The notes under the pieces: generated by a model
What the model was told of the DNA's origin: nothing
Database searches by the model: none
What the model saw: the letters and a program-made list of their open reading frames with translations, nothing else
Made by a program: the position numbers and the translations under genes
Origin: Betaproteobacteria bacterium
Lineage (GTDB): Bacteria; Pseudomonadota; Gammaproteobacteria; Burkholderiales; Casimicrobiaceae
Length of the DNA: 64,000 nucleotides
Assembly (NCBI GenBank): GCA_016704895.1
Contig: JADIZG010000073.1
Coordinates: 62,001-126,000, forward strand
Direction: 5' to 3'
In this document: positions 20,839-28,845 of the stretch, piece after piece
Layout: each line of letters opens with the position of its first letter
Position numbering within the stretch: position 1 is the stretch's first letter

Positions 20839-21744
20839 ATGACCGACCGCAGGTTCGGCGCCGGCGGCATCGCGTACGTCGTCGCCTCCGCGACCGCGTT
20901 CGGCGCGATGGCGATCTTCGCGCGCTACGCGTATGCCGACGGCGTCGACACGGCGACGCTCCTCGCGCTGCGTTTCGTCATCGCCGGTGCGTTCCTGATC
21001 GGGACCTGCGCGATCGCGGGCGTCGCGTGGCCGCGCGGACGGGATCTCGCGACGCTGGTGGCGCTGGGTGCCGTCGGCTACGCAGCGCAGGCCGCCAGCT
21101 TCTTCACCGCGCTCACGCTCGCCCCGGCGGGACTGGTCGCGCTGCTGCTCTACCTGAACCCGGCGATCGTCGCGCTGCTCGCCGCGTGGCGCGGGCACGA
21201 CCGGCTCGGGCCGCGCACGCTCGCCGCGCTCGCGATCGCGCTGACCGGCACGGCGCTCACGGTCGGCCCGGCGCTCGCCGGCGGCCCGGGGGGCGCGCAT
21301 CCGGCGGGCGTCGCGCTCGGCGTGCTGGCGGCCCTCGTCTACGCGGTCTACATCGTCGTGTCGACCGACGTCGCCGCTCGCGTCGACCCGCTCGCGATGT
21401 CGACCGTCGTGATCGCGAGCGCCGCCGTCCCGTTTGCCGCGCTCGCCCTGGCACGCGGTCCCGCCTTTCCAGCCTCCGCCGCCGGGTGGTCGGCAGTCCT
21501 GGCGATCGCGCTGGTGTCGACGGTCGCGGCGATCACCTGGTTCTTCGCGGGATTGAAGCGCATCGGGCCGACCCGGGCGTCGACGCTGTCGACCGTCGAG
21601 CCGGCGGTCACCGTCGCGCTGGCGGCGATCTTCCTGGGCGAGCGCATCGCGCCGATGCAGATGGCTGGCGGCGCGCTCATCCTTGCCGCGGTCGTGCTGC
21701 TCGCGCGGGCGGGTGCGCAGGACGCGCGCGGAACGGAGCGCTGA
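20839..21744 (+). CDS. EamA / DMT family permease
   Basis: Inner-membrane protein of the drug/metabolite transporter superfamily, about 301 residues with ten predicted helices made of two EamA repeats (residues about 10-145 and 155-295). Typical sequences: GAMAIFARYAYADG in helix 1, LLLYLNPAIVALLAAW at the end of repeat 1, and TLSTVEPAVTVALAAIFLGE in repeat 2. The substrate cannot be told from sequence. The start at 20839 (MTDRRFGAG) is chosen over 20791 because the longer form runs into the palindromic repeat upstream. It stands alone between repeat clusters. Confidence 0.88.
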   Translation: MTDRRFGAGGIAYVVASATAFGAMAIFARYAYADGVDTATLLALRFVIAGAFLIGTCAIAGVAWPRGRDLATLVALGAVGYAAQAASFFTALTLAPAGLVALLLYLNPAIVALLAAWRGHDRLGPRTLAALAIALTGTALTVGPALAGGPGGAHPAGVALGVLAALVYAVYIVVSTDVAARVDPLAMSTVVIASAAVPFAALALARGPAFPASAAGWSAVLAIALVSTVAAITWFFAGLKRIGPTRASTLSTVEPAVTVALAAIFLGERIAPMQMAGGALILAAVVLLARAGAQDARGTER

Positions 21745-21791
21745 CGAGGCGTCGCGCGGGCAAAGGGACGGAGTGCGAAAGCCGCAACACC

Positions 21792-21847
21792 GGGGTCAGA
21801 CCCCGATCAAGCCGGGGTCAGACCCCCTTTAGCCGGCGTCCGACGCC
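21792..21847. repeat. Three GGNGTCNGACNCC palindromes
   Basis: GGGGTCAGACCCC at 21792-21804 and again at 21814-21826, then GGCGTCCGACGCC at 21835-21847, in a 56-base block between convergent genes (EamA permease and a small secreted protein whose stop is at 21849). Same family as the copies at 7044, 8653 and 54994. Confidence 0.75.
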
Positions 21848-21848
21848 T

Positions 21849-22094
21849 TTACCTGACGTCGAGGATCTTCATCGCCTTCGCGAGCGTGTCGACCGCCTCC
21901 TGGTGCGTGCCGGCCTCCTGCGGCGTTTCGCCGTCGGCCCGGTACTTCTTCACCTCGGCCATCTGCACGTCGGTGAGCTTCGGATTCTTCGCGAGCGCGG
22001 CGTCGATCTTCGCCATGTCGGCGGGACAGTGGAACGCGAACGCGCTGCCGGACGCGGCGAGCGCGGCGACGGCGACGAGGGTGCGCAGGGTCAT
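21849..22094 (-). CDS. Small secreted protein of unknown function
   Basis: An 81-residue protein with a clear signal peptide (MTLRTLVAVAALAASGSAFA, cleavage before FHCPAD). The mature part of about 60 residues is helical and charged, with one Cys near its start (HCPADMAKIDAALAKNP) and KLTDVQMAEVKKYRADGE. Similar short periplasmic proteins are common in betaproteobacteria, but no function is known to me. The start at 22094 is supported by GAGGAGG upstream (8-12 bases); the longer form from 22109 would contain that site. Its stop lies two bases from a GGCGTCCGACGCC palindrome. Confidence 0.7.
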   Translation of the reverse strand: MTLRTLVAVAALAASGSAFAFHCPADMAKIDAALAKNPKLTDVQMAEVKKYRADGETPQEAGTHQEAVDTLAKAMKILDVR

Positions 22095-22320
22095 CGGGAG
22101 CCTCCTCAAAAGGGTACGGTCCGGCTATGCCGGATGCCCGATCGGCGGGCAGCGCCAAGGATGGGGCCCGGCCAAGTCGCTCCGCGCGGACCCGGTATGA
22201 TTCTTCCCCTGCCCACCGGAACACGATGATGGACCGAAGGAAACGAGCCGCGCGCCGACACGCAGGAGCGCAGGCGCCGGCGGTGACCGGCCCGCCGACG
22301 CCCTCCCCGACACCCGCCGC

Positions 22321-23043
22321 ATGAACGACTCGCTGCCCTGGATCATCGCGTCGATTTCGTGATCGGCGGGTCAGAAGGGTGGCACGACCGCGCTTGACAG
22401 GATCCTGCGGCGGCATCCCGACATCGCGATGGCGCGCAACAAGGAACCGCACATGTTCGACGACGACGAGGCCTTCGGCGGCGGCGTCCCCGATTTCAAG
22501 CGGTACCACGATCTGTGGGGCGAGAGCCTGGGCCGTCGGCGATGCGGGAGCCACGCCGATCTTCTGGTGCCCCCGCCGCGCATCCGCGACTACAACCCGG
22601 CGATGAAATGGGTGCGCTGCGCGAGCCGGCCTCGCGCGCGACTCGCACTGGAACATGGAACGGTCACGGGGCCTGGGCGCAGCCGGCGGCCCTCGACCGC
22701 GAGGTGCGCGACCTGGTCGACGGCCCGGCCTCTATGCGAGCCGGCTCCTTCCTGTCGCGCGGCTTACGCGCAGCTCGAGCGGCTTCCGCTGTTTCCGCGC
22801 GAGCAGTGCCTGGTCCTGCGCAGCGACTGGCTGCGCAACGATCCGGCGCGCACGATCGGTCGCGTCCTCGAGTTCCTCGGGGTCGGACCCATGGGGCCGA
22901 CCGAGGGGATCGAGGCCCACGTCCGGAGCTACCCGGAACCGCTCGATCCCGGCACGCGCGCGAAGCTTGCCGGCTTCTTCGAACCGGAGATTCGTCGTCT
23001 CGAGGCGCTACTGGGCTGGGACCTCTCGGACTGGCGCCGCTGA
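22321..23043 (+). pseudogene. Degenerate sulfotransferase, paralogue of the gene at 24605
   Basis: Fragments in at least three frames match the intact sulfotransferase downstream in order: HRVDFVIGG and QKGGTT (22344-22385; 5'-phosphosulfate loop), HPDIAMARNKEPHMFDDDE, RIRDYNPAMKWV, REPASRA then SHWNMER (3'-phosphate site), and the in-frame C-terminus QLERLPLFPREQCLVLRSDW to the stop at 23043. Between 22330 and 22740 there are five or more shifts and the middle is shorter than in the paralogue, so this is likely true decay, although local sequence error cannot be excluded. The possible original start is ATG 22321. It lies 65 bases before the FMN glutamate-synthase-like gene. Confidence 0.75.
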
Positions 23044-23108
23044 CCGTCGCACCCGCGTCGCGCTGACGCGCTATCATGCGCGCGCTCGACCAGGCAAGGG
23101 GGCGGACG

Positions 23109-24608
23109 ATGGATTTCGACTGGATGCAGATGCTGAAGGCGGGACTGGGGACGCTGGTCGCCCTCCTCGTCGTCGTCGGGCTGTTCGTGATGTTCGTGCG
23201 CGACGTCACGCAGAAGAAGCACACGGTCCTGCGCAATTTCCCGGTGATCGGCCGGTTCCGTTACTGGTTCGAGGAACTGGGCGAATACTTCCGCCAGTAC
23301 TTCTTCGCGAACGACCGCGAGGAGATGCCGTTCAACCGCTCGACGCGCTCGTGGGTCTACCGGCTCGCGAAGAACGAGGGCGGCATCATCGGCTTCGGCT
23401 CGACCTACGACCTGCACGCGCCGGGCGCGCTCATCTTCGTCAACGCGCCGTTCCCGGTGCTCGAGTCCGACCGGCTGCCGACGCCGCCGCTCACGATCGG
23501 CGAGGGATGGTGCCGCACGCCGTTCGTCGCGCGCTCCGTGGTCAACGTGAGCGGCATGAGCTTCGGCGCGATCTCGGCGCCCGCGGTGAGCGCGCTGTCG
23601 CGCGGCGCGAAGGAAGCCGGCTGCTGGATGGACACCGGCGAAGGCGGGCTCTCGCCGTTCCACCTCGACGGCGGATGCGACCTGATCATGCAGGTGGGGA
23701 CGGCGCGCTACGGCGTCCGCGACTCGCACGGCGAGTACGACCTCGCGAAGATCCGCGAGATCGCCGCGCGCGAGACGGTGCGCGCGTTCGAGATCAAGCT
23801 CTCGCAGGGCGCCAAGCCGGGCAAGGGCGGCGTGCTGCCCGCCGCGAAGGTGACCGACCTGATCGCGCAGATCCGGGGCATCCCGGCCGGGAAGGACTCG
23901 CTCTCGCCCAACCGCCATCCCGACATCGCGACGATGGACCAGCTGCTCGACCGGATCGCCTGGCTGCGCGACCTCACCGGCAAGCCCGTCGGCATCAAGA
24001 CGGCGATCGGCGGCCGGTACTTCACGAACCAGCTCGCGGAGCGGATCCTCGCGCGCGGGCTCGAGTTCGCGCCCGACTTCCTCGTCGTCGACGGCGGCGA
24101 AGGCGGCAGCGGCGCGGCGCCGCAGGCGCTCGCCGACCATGTCGGGCTGTCGATCGACGAGGCGCTGCCGCGCGTGGCCGACGCGCTCGTCGCAGCGGGA
24201 CTGAAACCTCGCATCCGGCTCGTGGCGTCGGGCAAGCTCGTCACGTCGGCGCGCGCGGCCTGGGCGCTGTGCTGCGGCGCCGACTTCGTCAACACGGCGC
24301 GCGGCTTCATGTTCTCGCTCGGGTGCATCCAGGCGCTGCGCTGCCACACGAACACCTGCCCGACCGGCATCACGACGCACAACCCGCGGCTGCAGCGCGG
24401 GCTCGTCGTCGAGGAGAAATACCTGCGCGTCGCGAGCTACGCGACGAACATGAACAGGGAGATCGACATGATCGCGCACAGCTGCGGCGCGCGGCACGCT
24501 CGCGAGCTCGAGCGCAGGCACGTCCGTCTCGTCCAGCCCACCGGGGCGTCCATCGCGCTCGACATCCTCCACCCGATCCCGGCGAAAGGGGCAGGCAGGG
24601 CCGCATGA
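23109..24608 (+). CDS. Membrane-anchored FMN-binding glutamate-synthase-like protein
   Basis: Stand-alone version of the FMN/TIM-barrel domain of glutamate synthase, here 499 residues. One N-terminal membrane helix (residues about 9-31, GLGTLVALLVVVGLFVMFV) is followed by a short linker and the barrel (about 80-490): VSGMSFGAISAPAVSALSRG, GEGGLSPFH, FEIKLSQGAKPGKGG, VDGGEGGSGAAPQ. Cys residues in CHTNTCPTGIT match part of the 3Fe-4S site. There is no glutaminase domain, so ammonia- or other amide-dependent chemistry is unknown. Start at 23109 (MDFDWMQM). Its stop overlaps the ATG of the sulfotransferase gene by four bases (ATGA, 24605-24608). Confidence 0.85.
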   Translation: MDFDWMQMLKAGLGTLVALLVVVGLFVMFVRDVTQKKHTVLRNFPVIGRFRYWFEELGEYFRQYFFANDREEMPFNRSTRSWVYRLAKNEGGIIGFGSTYDLHAPGALIFVNAPFPVLESDRLPTPPLTIGEGWCRTPFVARSVVNVSGMSFGAISAPAVSALSRGAKEAGCWMDTGEGGLSPFHLDGGCDLIMQVGTARYGVRDSHGEYDLAKIREIAARETVRAFEIKLSQGAKPGKGGVLPAAKVTDLIAQIRGIPAGKDSLSPNRHPDIATMDQLLDRIAWLRDLTGKPVGIKTAIGGRYFTNQLAERILARGLEFAPDFLVVDGGEGGSGAAPQALADHVGLSIDEALPRVADALVAAGLKPRIRLVASGKLVTSARAAWALCCGADFVNTARGFMFSLGCIQALRCHTNTCPTGITTHNPRLQRGLVVEEKYLRVASYATNMNREIDMIAHSCGARHARELERRHVRLVQPTGASIALDILHPIPAKGAGRAA

Positions 24609-25369
24609 GCAAGGCCGCGGGAGGCTCCATGCACCGTGTCGATTTCGTGATCGGCGGCGTCCAGAAGGGGGGGACGACGATCCTCGCGTCGATCCTGGCG
24701 GCGCACCCCGGCATCGTCATGCCCGAGATGAAGGAACCCCACTGGTTCGACAACGACGAGCGCTACGCGCACGGCCTTCCGCCGCCGGACCGCTACCACG
24801 CGCTGTACGGCGACCCGACGTCGACGCGGCTCTGGGGCGACGCGACGCCGACCTACTGGTGGTGGCCGCCGGCGCCCGCGCGGATCCGCGACTACCATCC
24901 GGGCATCAGGTGGATCCTGCTGCTGCGCGACCCCGCGTCGCGCGCGTACTCGCACTGGAACATGGAACGCAAGCGCGGCCGCGAGAAGCTCGGGTTCCGC
25001 GAGGCGCTCGCCGCGGAGGACGAACGCATGCGCCGGGCGACGATGCACGAGTCGCGCGCGTACTCGTACCTGTCGCGCGGCTACTACGCGCGGCAGCTCG
25101 CGCGCCTGTGGACCCAGTTCCCGCGCGAGCAGACGCTGATCCTCAGGAGCGACTGGCTCTACGCCGAGCCGTCCGCCATCGCCGCCCGGGTGTTTCACTT
25201 CCTCGGCGTCCCGCCGATGCCGCCGTCGGCGCCCCCGCCGACGAACGCCGGCGATTACGACAGTCCGCTCGACCCCGCGGACCGCGCCGCGCTGGTGGCG
25301 TCCTACGCTTCCGACATTCGCGAGCTCGAGACGATGACCGGCTGGGACCTCGCGGACTGGCTCCGCTGA
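24605..25369 (+). CDS. Sulfotransferase family protein
   Basis: Predicted PAPS-dependent sulfotransferase of 254 residues. The 5'-phosphosulfate-binding loop is GGVQKGGTT (residues about 16-24), and the 3'-phosphate-binding region is LLRDPASRAYSHW (about 106-118). Conserved LSRGYYARQLARLW and QTLILRSDWLY lie toward the C-terminus. The acceptor is unknown; bacterial relatives act on carbohydrates, lipids or amines. Translational coupling with the preceding FMN protein (ATGA overlap) suggests they act together. A decayed paralogue lies on the other side of that gene, so an ancestral sulfotransferase pair flanked it. Confidence 0.85.
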   Translation: MSKAAGGSMHRVDFVIGGVQKGGTTILASILAAHPGIVMPEMKEPHWFDNDERYAHGLPPPDRYHALYGDPTSTRLWGDATPTYWWWPPAPARIRDYHPGIRWILLLRDPASRAYSHWNMERKRGREKLGFREALAAEDERMRRATMHESRAYSYLSRGYYARQLARLWTQFPREQTLILRSDWLYAEPSAIAARVFHFLGVPPMPPSAPPPTNAGDYDSPLDPADRAALVASYASDIRELETMTGWDLADWLR

Positions 25370-26162
25370 CCGCGCGCGGGCGGCGGGCGACCATCGCGCG
25401 GGAGGCAGGATCCTGGCGGTAGAACGCCGCGAGCTGCGCGTAGACGTCCGGATACTCGCGCACGAGCGTCGCCGGCGAGGCGAAGAAGACCTCCGACAGC
25501 ACCGCGAAGAACTCGCCGGGACTGTCCGCCGCATAGGGGTCGATCGCGGTCTGCTCGTCGCGGTCGACGCGCGCGGCGAAGTCGTCGTACGCGGCCGACA
25601 TCACCGCCTTCCAGCTGCGCGCGTCGAGCGGCGGGTCGAGCGGCGGGCAGCCGTCGGCGTCGCCCGAGCGCATGTCGAGCTTGTGCGCGAACTCGTGGAT
25701 GACGAGGTTCATGCCCGCCGAGTCGAAATCGGCCGACGCCTCGACGTCGGGCCACGACAGCGCGACCGGCCCGCCCGGCATCGCCTCGCCCGCGAGCGGC
25801 CCGTCGTTGGCGTGCACGACGCCGGCCTCGTCCTCCCAGGTCCAGCCGGGGACGAACTCGTCCGGATAGACGACGACGTTCTCGAAGTCCGCGTACCAGT
25901 CGAGCGACAGCTCGAGCACGAGCACGCAGGCCTGGATCGCGATGACCACCCGCTGGAGCGGCGTCACCTCGTGGCCTCCCGCGCCGACGATCGACTTGGT
26001 GTCGAGGAACAGCACGACGAGGTCGCGCAGCCGCGCGAGCTCCGCATCGTCGAGTTCCTGCACGAAGGGCAGCGCCTCCGCCGCCTCGGCCCACAGCCCG
26101 TCGGGCAGCGCCGAGCGCCCGAGCACGCGCCGACGGCGCCAGCGCTTCAGCGCGTCGAACAT
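25143..26162 (-). CDS. mtfA: MtfA-family zinc peptidase (Mlc titration factor A)
   Basis: Zinc-dependent peptidase related to E. coli MtfA, which binds the glucose repressor Mlc and has aminopeptidase activity. The metal site HEFAHKLDM (HExxH) is near residue 152, with a further Glu region EFFAVLSEVFF near 211. Upstream are the conserved VVIYPDEF-like VVVYPDEFVPGW and QRVVIAIQACVLVLELSLDWY. Family sequence ends around FYRQDP (about 25415). Beyond that the open frame continues 226 bases into the complement of the sulfotransferase gene, which is probably not real; an indel near 25400 may have removed the normal stop. Start at ATG 26162, seven bases from the end of rmuC. Confidence 0.87.
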   Translation of the reverse strand: MFDALKRWRRRRVLGRSALPDGLWAEAAEALPFVQELDDAELARLRDLVVLFLDTKSIVGAGGHEVTPLQRVVIAIQACVLVLELSLDWYADFENVVVYPDEFVPGWTWEDEAGVVHANDGPLAGEAMPGGPVALSWPDVEASADFDSAGMNLVIHEFAHKLDMRSGDADGCPPLDPPLDARSWKAVMSAAYDDFAARVDRDEQTAIDPYAADSPGEFFAVLSEVFFASPATLVREYPDVYAQLAAFYRQDPASRAMVARRPRAVSGASPRGPSRSSSRARECRKRRTPPARRGPRGRADCRNRRRSSAGAPTAASAGRRGSETPGRRWRTARRRASRS

Positions 26163-26169
26163 GGCGTTG

Positions 26170-27708
26170 CTACTTCACTTCGTCCGCACCGCTGCCGCGA
26201 CCGTCGCTCTCCGGCTCGACGTCGATCACGCCCGCGCCTTCACCGGTGAGCAGCCGGTCGGCCTCGGCTTCCGGCAGCGCCTCGACGTCGCGCAGCTTGC
26301 GCGCGATCGTCGTGCTCTTGCGACCCGCGTCGTCGAGCGTCTTGCCGACCGCGTCGAGCTTCTCGCGCGCCTTCGCGAGAATGTCGCCGAAGCGCCCGAA
26401 CTCGGTCTTGACGGCGCCCAGCACGCGCCACACCTCGGTCGACTGCTTCTCGATCGCCAGCGTGCGGAAGCCGAGTTGCAGGCTGTTCAGCATGGCGGAA
26501 AGCGTCGTGGGTCCGGCCAGCGTGACGCGGTAGTCGCGCTGCAGGGCGTCGGCCAGTCCCGGCCGGGACACCGCCTCCGCGAACAGCCCCTCGGCCGGCA
26601 CGAACAGGATCGCGAAGTCGGTGGTGTGCGGCGGCTCGACGTACTTGTCGCGGATCGTCTTCGCCTGCAGCTTGAAGAACGCGTCGAGCGAGCGCCGGCT
26701 GGCCTCGACCGCCGTGGCGTCGGCGCGCTCGACGGCTTCCTGCAGCCGTTGCCAGTCCTCGAGCGGGAACTTCGCGTCGATCGGCAGCCAGCACGGCGCG
26801 CCGCCGTCGTCGCGGCCGGGAAGTCGCACGGCATACTCGACGCGCTCGCTCGATCCCGGCCGCGTCGCGACGTTCTGCGCGTACTGCACCGGCGTGAGCA
26901 GGTCGGCGAGCAGCGCGCCCAGCTGCACTTCGCCCCAGGTGCCGCGCGACTTGACGTTGGTCAGCACGCGCTTGAGGTCGCCCACGCCGGTGGCGAGCGT
27001 CTGCATCTCGCCCAGTCCCTTGTGCACCTGCTCGAGCCGGTCGGACACCTGCTTGAACGACGCGCCCAGGCGCGCCTCCAGCGTCGCCTGCAGCTTCTCG
27101 TCGACGGTCGCGCGCATCTGCTCGAGCTTGGCCGAGTTCTCCGTGCGCAGCGTATCGAGGCGCTGCTCGACGCCGGCGCGGATCGCCTCGAGCTTCTGGT
27201 CGTTCGCCTGGGTCAGCGCCTGCAGTCGGTCGGCCGCCGTCTTCGCCTGCCCGGCCTGGAGCTCGGAGGCGTCGCGCAGCGCATGCTGGGTCGACTGCGT
27301 GAACTGCGCGAGCCGATCGCCGAACGCCGTCAGCGCGTCGCCCTGCCCCTTGTTGAGCGCGGCGAACTGCTGCTGCGTCGTGCCGGTGAACTGCGTCAGC
27401 CGGTCGCCCACCTCGCCGCGGAGCGTCTGCGCGGCCTGCGTCTGCTCGGCCCTCGCGATCGCGAGGTCCTGCCTCAGCTCCGCGCGCGCGCCCTGCATGT
27501 CCTGCTTGAGGTCGCGCTCGAGGTCCTCGCCCTGGGCCCGGACCACGGCCAGGTCGCGGCCGAGGGCCTCGACCCGCTGGTCGAGCGCCTCGCGGGCACG
27601 ACCCAGGGCGGACAGCCGCGAGAGCGCCATCGCGACGAGCGCGACGACGATCACGCCGACGATCGCGATGGCCGCGAGGATCGCGACCAGGAGGTTCGTT
27701 TCCGTCAT
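26170..27708 (-). CDS. rmuC: DNA recombination protein RmuC
   Basis: Predicted nuclease-like protein thought to limit inversions at short inverted repeats. It has 512 residues. One N-terminal membrane helix (about 5-29) anchors it; a long coiled coil follows (about 35-250, Gln/Ala/Leu rich). The RmuC domain (about 255-460) contains SRGTWGEVQLGALL, LPIDAKFPLEDWQ, DFAILFVPAEGLFAE and TLAGPTTLSAMLNSLQLGF. The C-terminus is acidic. It is immediately upstream of mtfA on the same strand (8-base gap), so the two are probably co-transcribed. Confidence 0.95.
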   Translation of the reverse strand: MTETNLLVAILAAIAIVGVIVVALVAMALSRLSALGRAREALDQRVEALGRDLAVVRAQGEDLERDLKQDMQGARAELRQDLAIARAEQTQAAQTLRGEVGDRLTQFTGTTQQQFAALNKGQGDALTAFGDRLAQFTQSTQHALRDASELQAGQAKTAADRLQALTQANDQKLEAIRAGVEQRLDTLRTENSAKLEQMRATVDEKLQATLEARLGASFKQVSDRLEQVHKGLGEMQTLATGVGDLKRVLTNVKSRGTWGEVQLGALLADLLTPVQYAQNVATRPGSSERVEYAVRLPGRDDGGAPCWLPIDAKFPLEDWQRLQEAVERADATAVEASRRSLDAFFKLQAKTIRDKYVEPPHTTDFAILFVPAEGLFAEAVSRPGLADALQRDYRVTLAGPTTLSAMLNSLQLGFRTLAIEKQSTEVWRVLGAVKTEFGRFGDILAKAREKLDAVGKTLDDAGRKSTTIARKLRDVEALPEAEADRLLTGEGAGVIDVEPESDGRGSGADEVK

Positions 27709-27780
27709 GGTCGGGCCATTCTAGCGCGGGGGGTGGCGCAGCGCGTGAGCCCGGGGTGCGTGGCGACGCCGCACTCGGCG

Positions 27781-28800
27781 CTATTCGGACATCGCCAGCA
27801 CCGCGAACGTCGCGAGCCAGTGCGCGCCCAGGTAGTCGGCGCTCTCGACGCCCGCGAGCCCGGCCTCCAGATGCCGATCCGCCGCTTCGAGCAGCACGGC
27901 GGCGCGCGCGTCGCCCGGCGGCAGCGCGTTGGCGATCCCCCGCAGGCACCACGCGCGGGACAGGTTGAGGCCGTCGAGATGCACGATCTGGGGATCGGCG
28001 CGGTCGTCGACCTCCGCCGGCGCGAACAGCGCGGCGGGCTCGCGCCCCGCGAGCCCGGGGAGGAACGTCTCGAGCCACGCGCCATAGCGGCCGTGCGGAA
28101 GCACGCGGCGCATCAGGTCGGCCTCCATCAGCGCGGGCGACAGGAAGTCCGCGCCCGAGGGCTCCCATGCGGCCGGTGCGTCGCGGTCGGCCGCGAACCA
28201 CGCCAGCGCGCGCGATACGCACGCGTCCTCGAGCGCGGTGGCGCCCGCCGCCCGCGCGTAGTCGATCGCGAACGCGAGGCCGAACGCCGAGTTCGCGTGC
28301 ATCCCGTGACGGATCGGGTAACGGGCGCGCGGCAGGTAGTCGACGTAACGCGCGGCAAAGGCGTCCGCGAGCGGCGCGAGCGCGCGCGCCCATCGGCGGG
28401 CATCGAGGTCGTCGCCCTGCCCCAGCTCGCGCGCGAGCTCTAGCAGCCACGCCCAGCCGTAGGTGCGCTCGAACGACTTCGCCTGCGGACGCGCGAGGTA
28501 CGCGCATTCGGCGGCGATCGTATCCTCCGCGAGGTGGTCGTCGAACACGGCCGCGACGTCGCCGCGCTCGGGAAGCGACGGATGGAGCCGGCGCAGGCGC
28601 GCGAGCAGCCAGTGCATGTGGACGCACGAGTGCCAGTCGTAGCTGCCGTAGAACGCCGGGTGCAGCTCGCGCGACGCGCGGACGTCGCCGGGCGACGCGA
28701 GCACGTGGTCGGGCTTGTTCGGATACTCGGTGCGGACGTTGCCGAGCGCGATCCGGGCGAAGCGAGAGGCGAGAGCCGCGGTGAGCACAGGAGCCTGCAT
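27781..28800 (-). CDS. DUF2891 family protein
   Basis: Cytoplasmic protein of 339 residues without signal peptide. The sequence fits DUF2891: early [31 protein letters not shown] (a His/Trp/Cys-rich segment near residue 50 that could bind metal or substrate), [13 protein letters not shown] near 110, and [16 protein letters not shown] near 275. The alpha/alpha-barrel look suggests a glycoside-hydrolase-like or epimerase-like fold, but no activity is established. It lies between rmuC and typA on the same strand with short gaps. Confidence 0.85.
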   Translation of the reverse strand: MQAPVLTAALASRFARIALGNVRTEYPNKPDHVLASPGDVRASRELHPAFYGSYDWHSCVHMHWLLARLRRLHPSLPERGDVAAVFDDHLAEDTIAAECAYLARPQAKSFERTYGWAWLLELARELGQGDDLDARRWARALAPLADAFAARYVDYLPRARYPIRHGMHANSAFGLAFAIDYARAAGATALEDACVSRALAWFAADRDAPAAWEPSGADFLSPALMEADLMRRVLPHGRYGAWLETFLPGLAGREPAALFAPAEVDDRADPQIVHLDGLNLSRAWCLRGIANALPPGDARAAVLLEAADRHLEAGLAGVESADYLGAHWLATFAVLAMSE

Positions 28801-28845
28801 CGGTGGGCAGCGGAGGCACCTCCCCGCGTCCCCTCGTTTCCCGCC

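Noticed and set aside
20673..21847. CRISPR array from the closely spaced repeats
   Set aside because: Repeats are palindromes with differing spacing and opposite orientations, only three copies each, and no cas genes.
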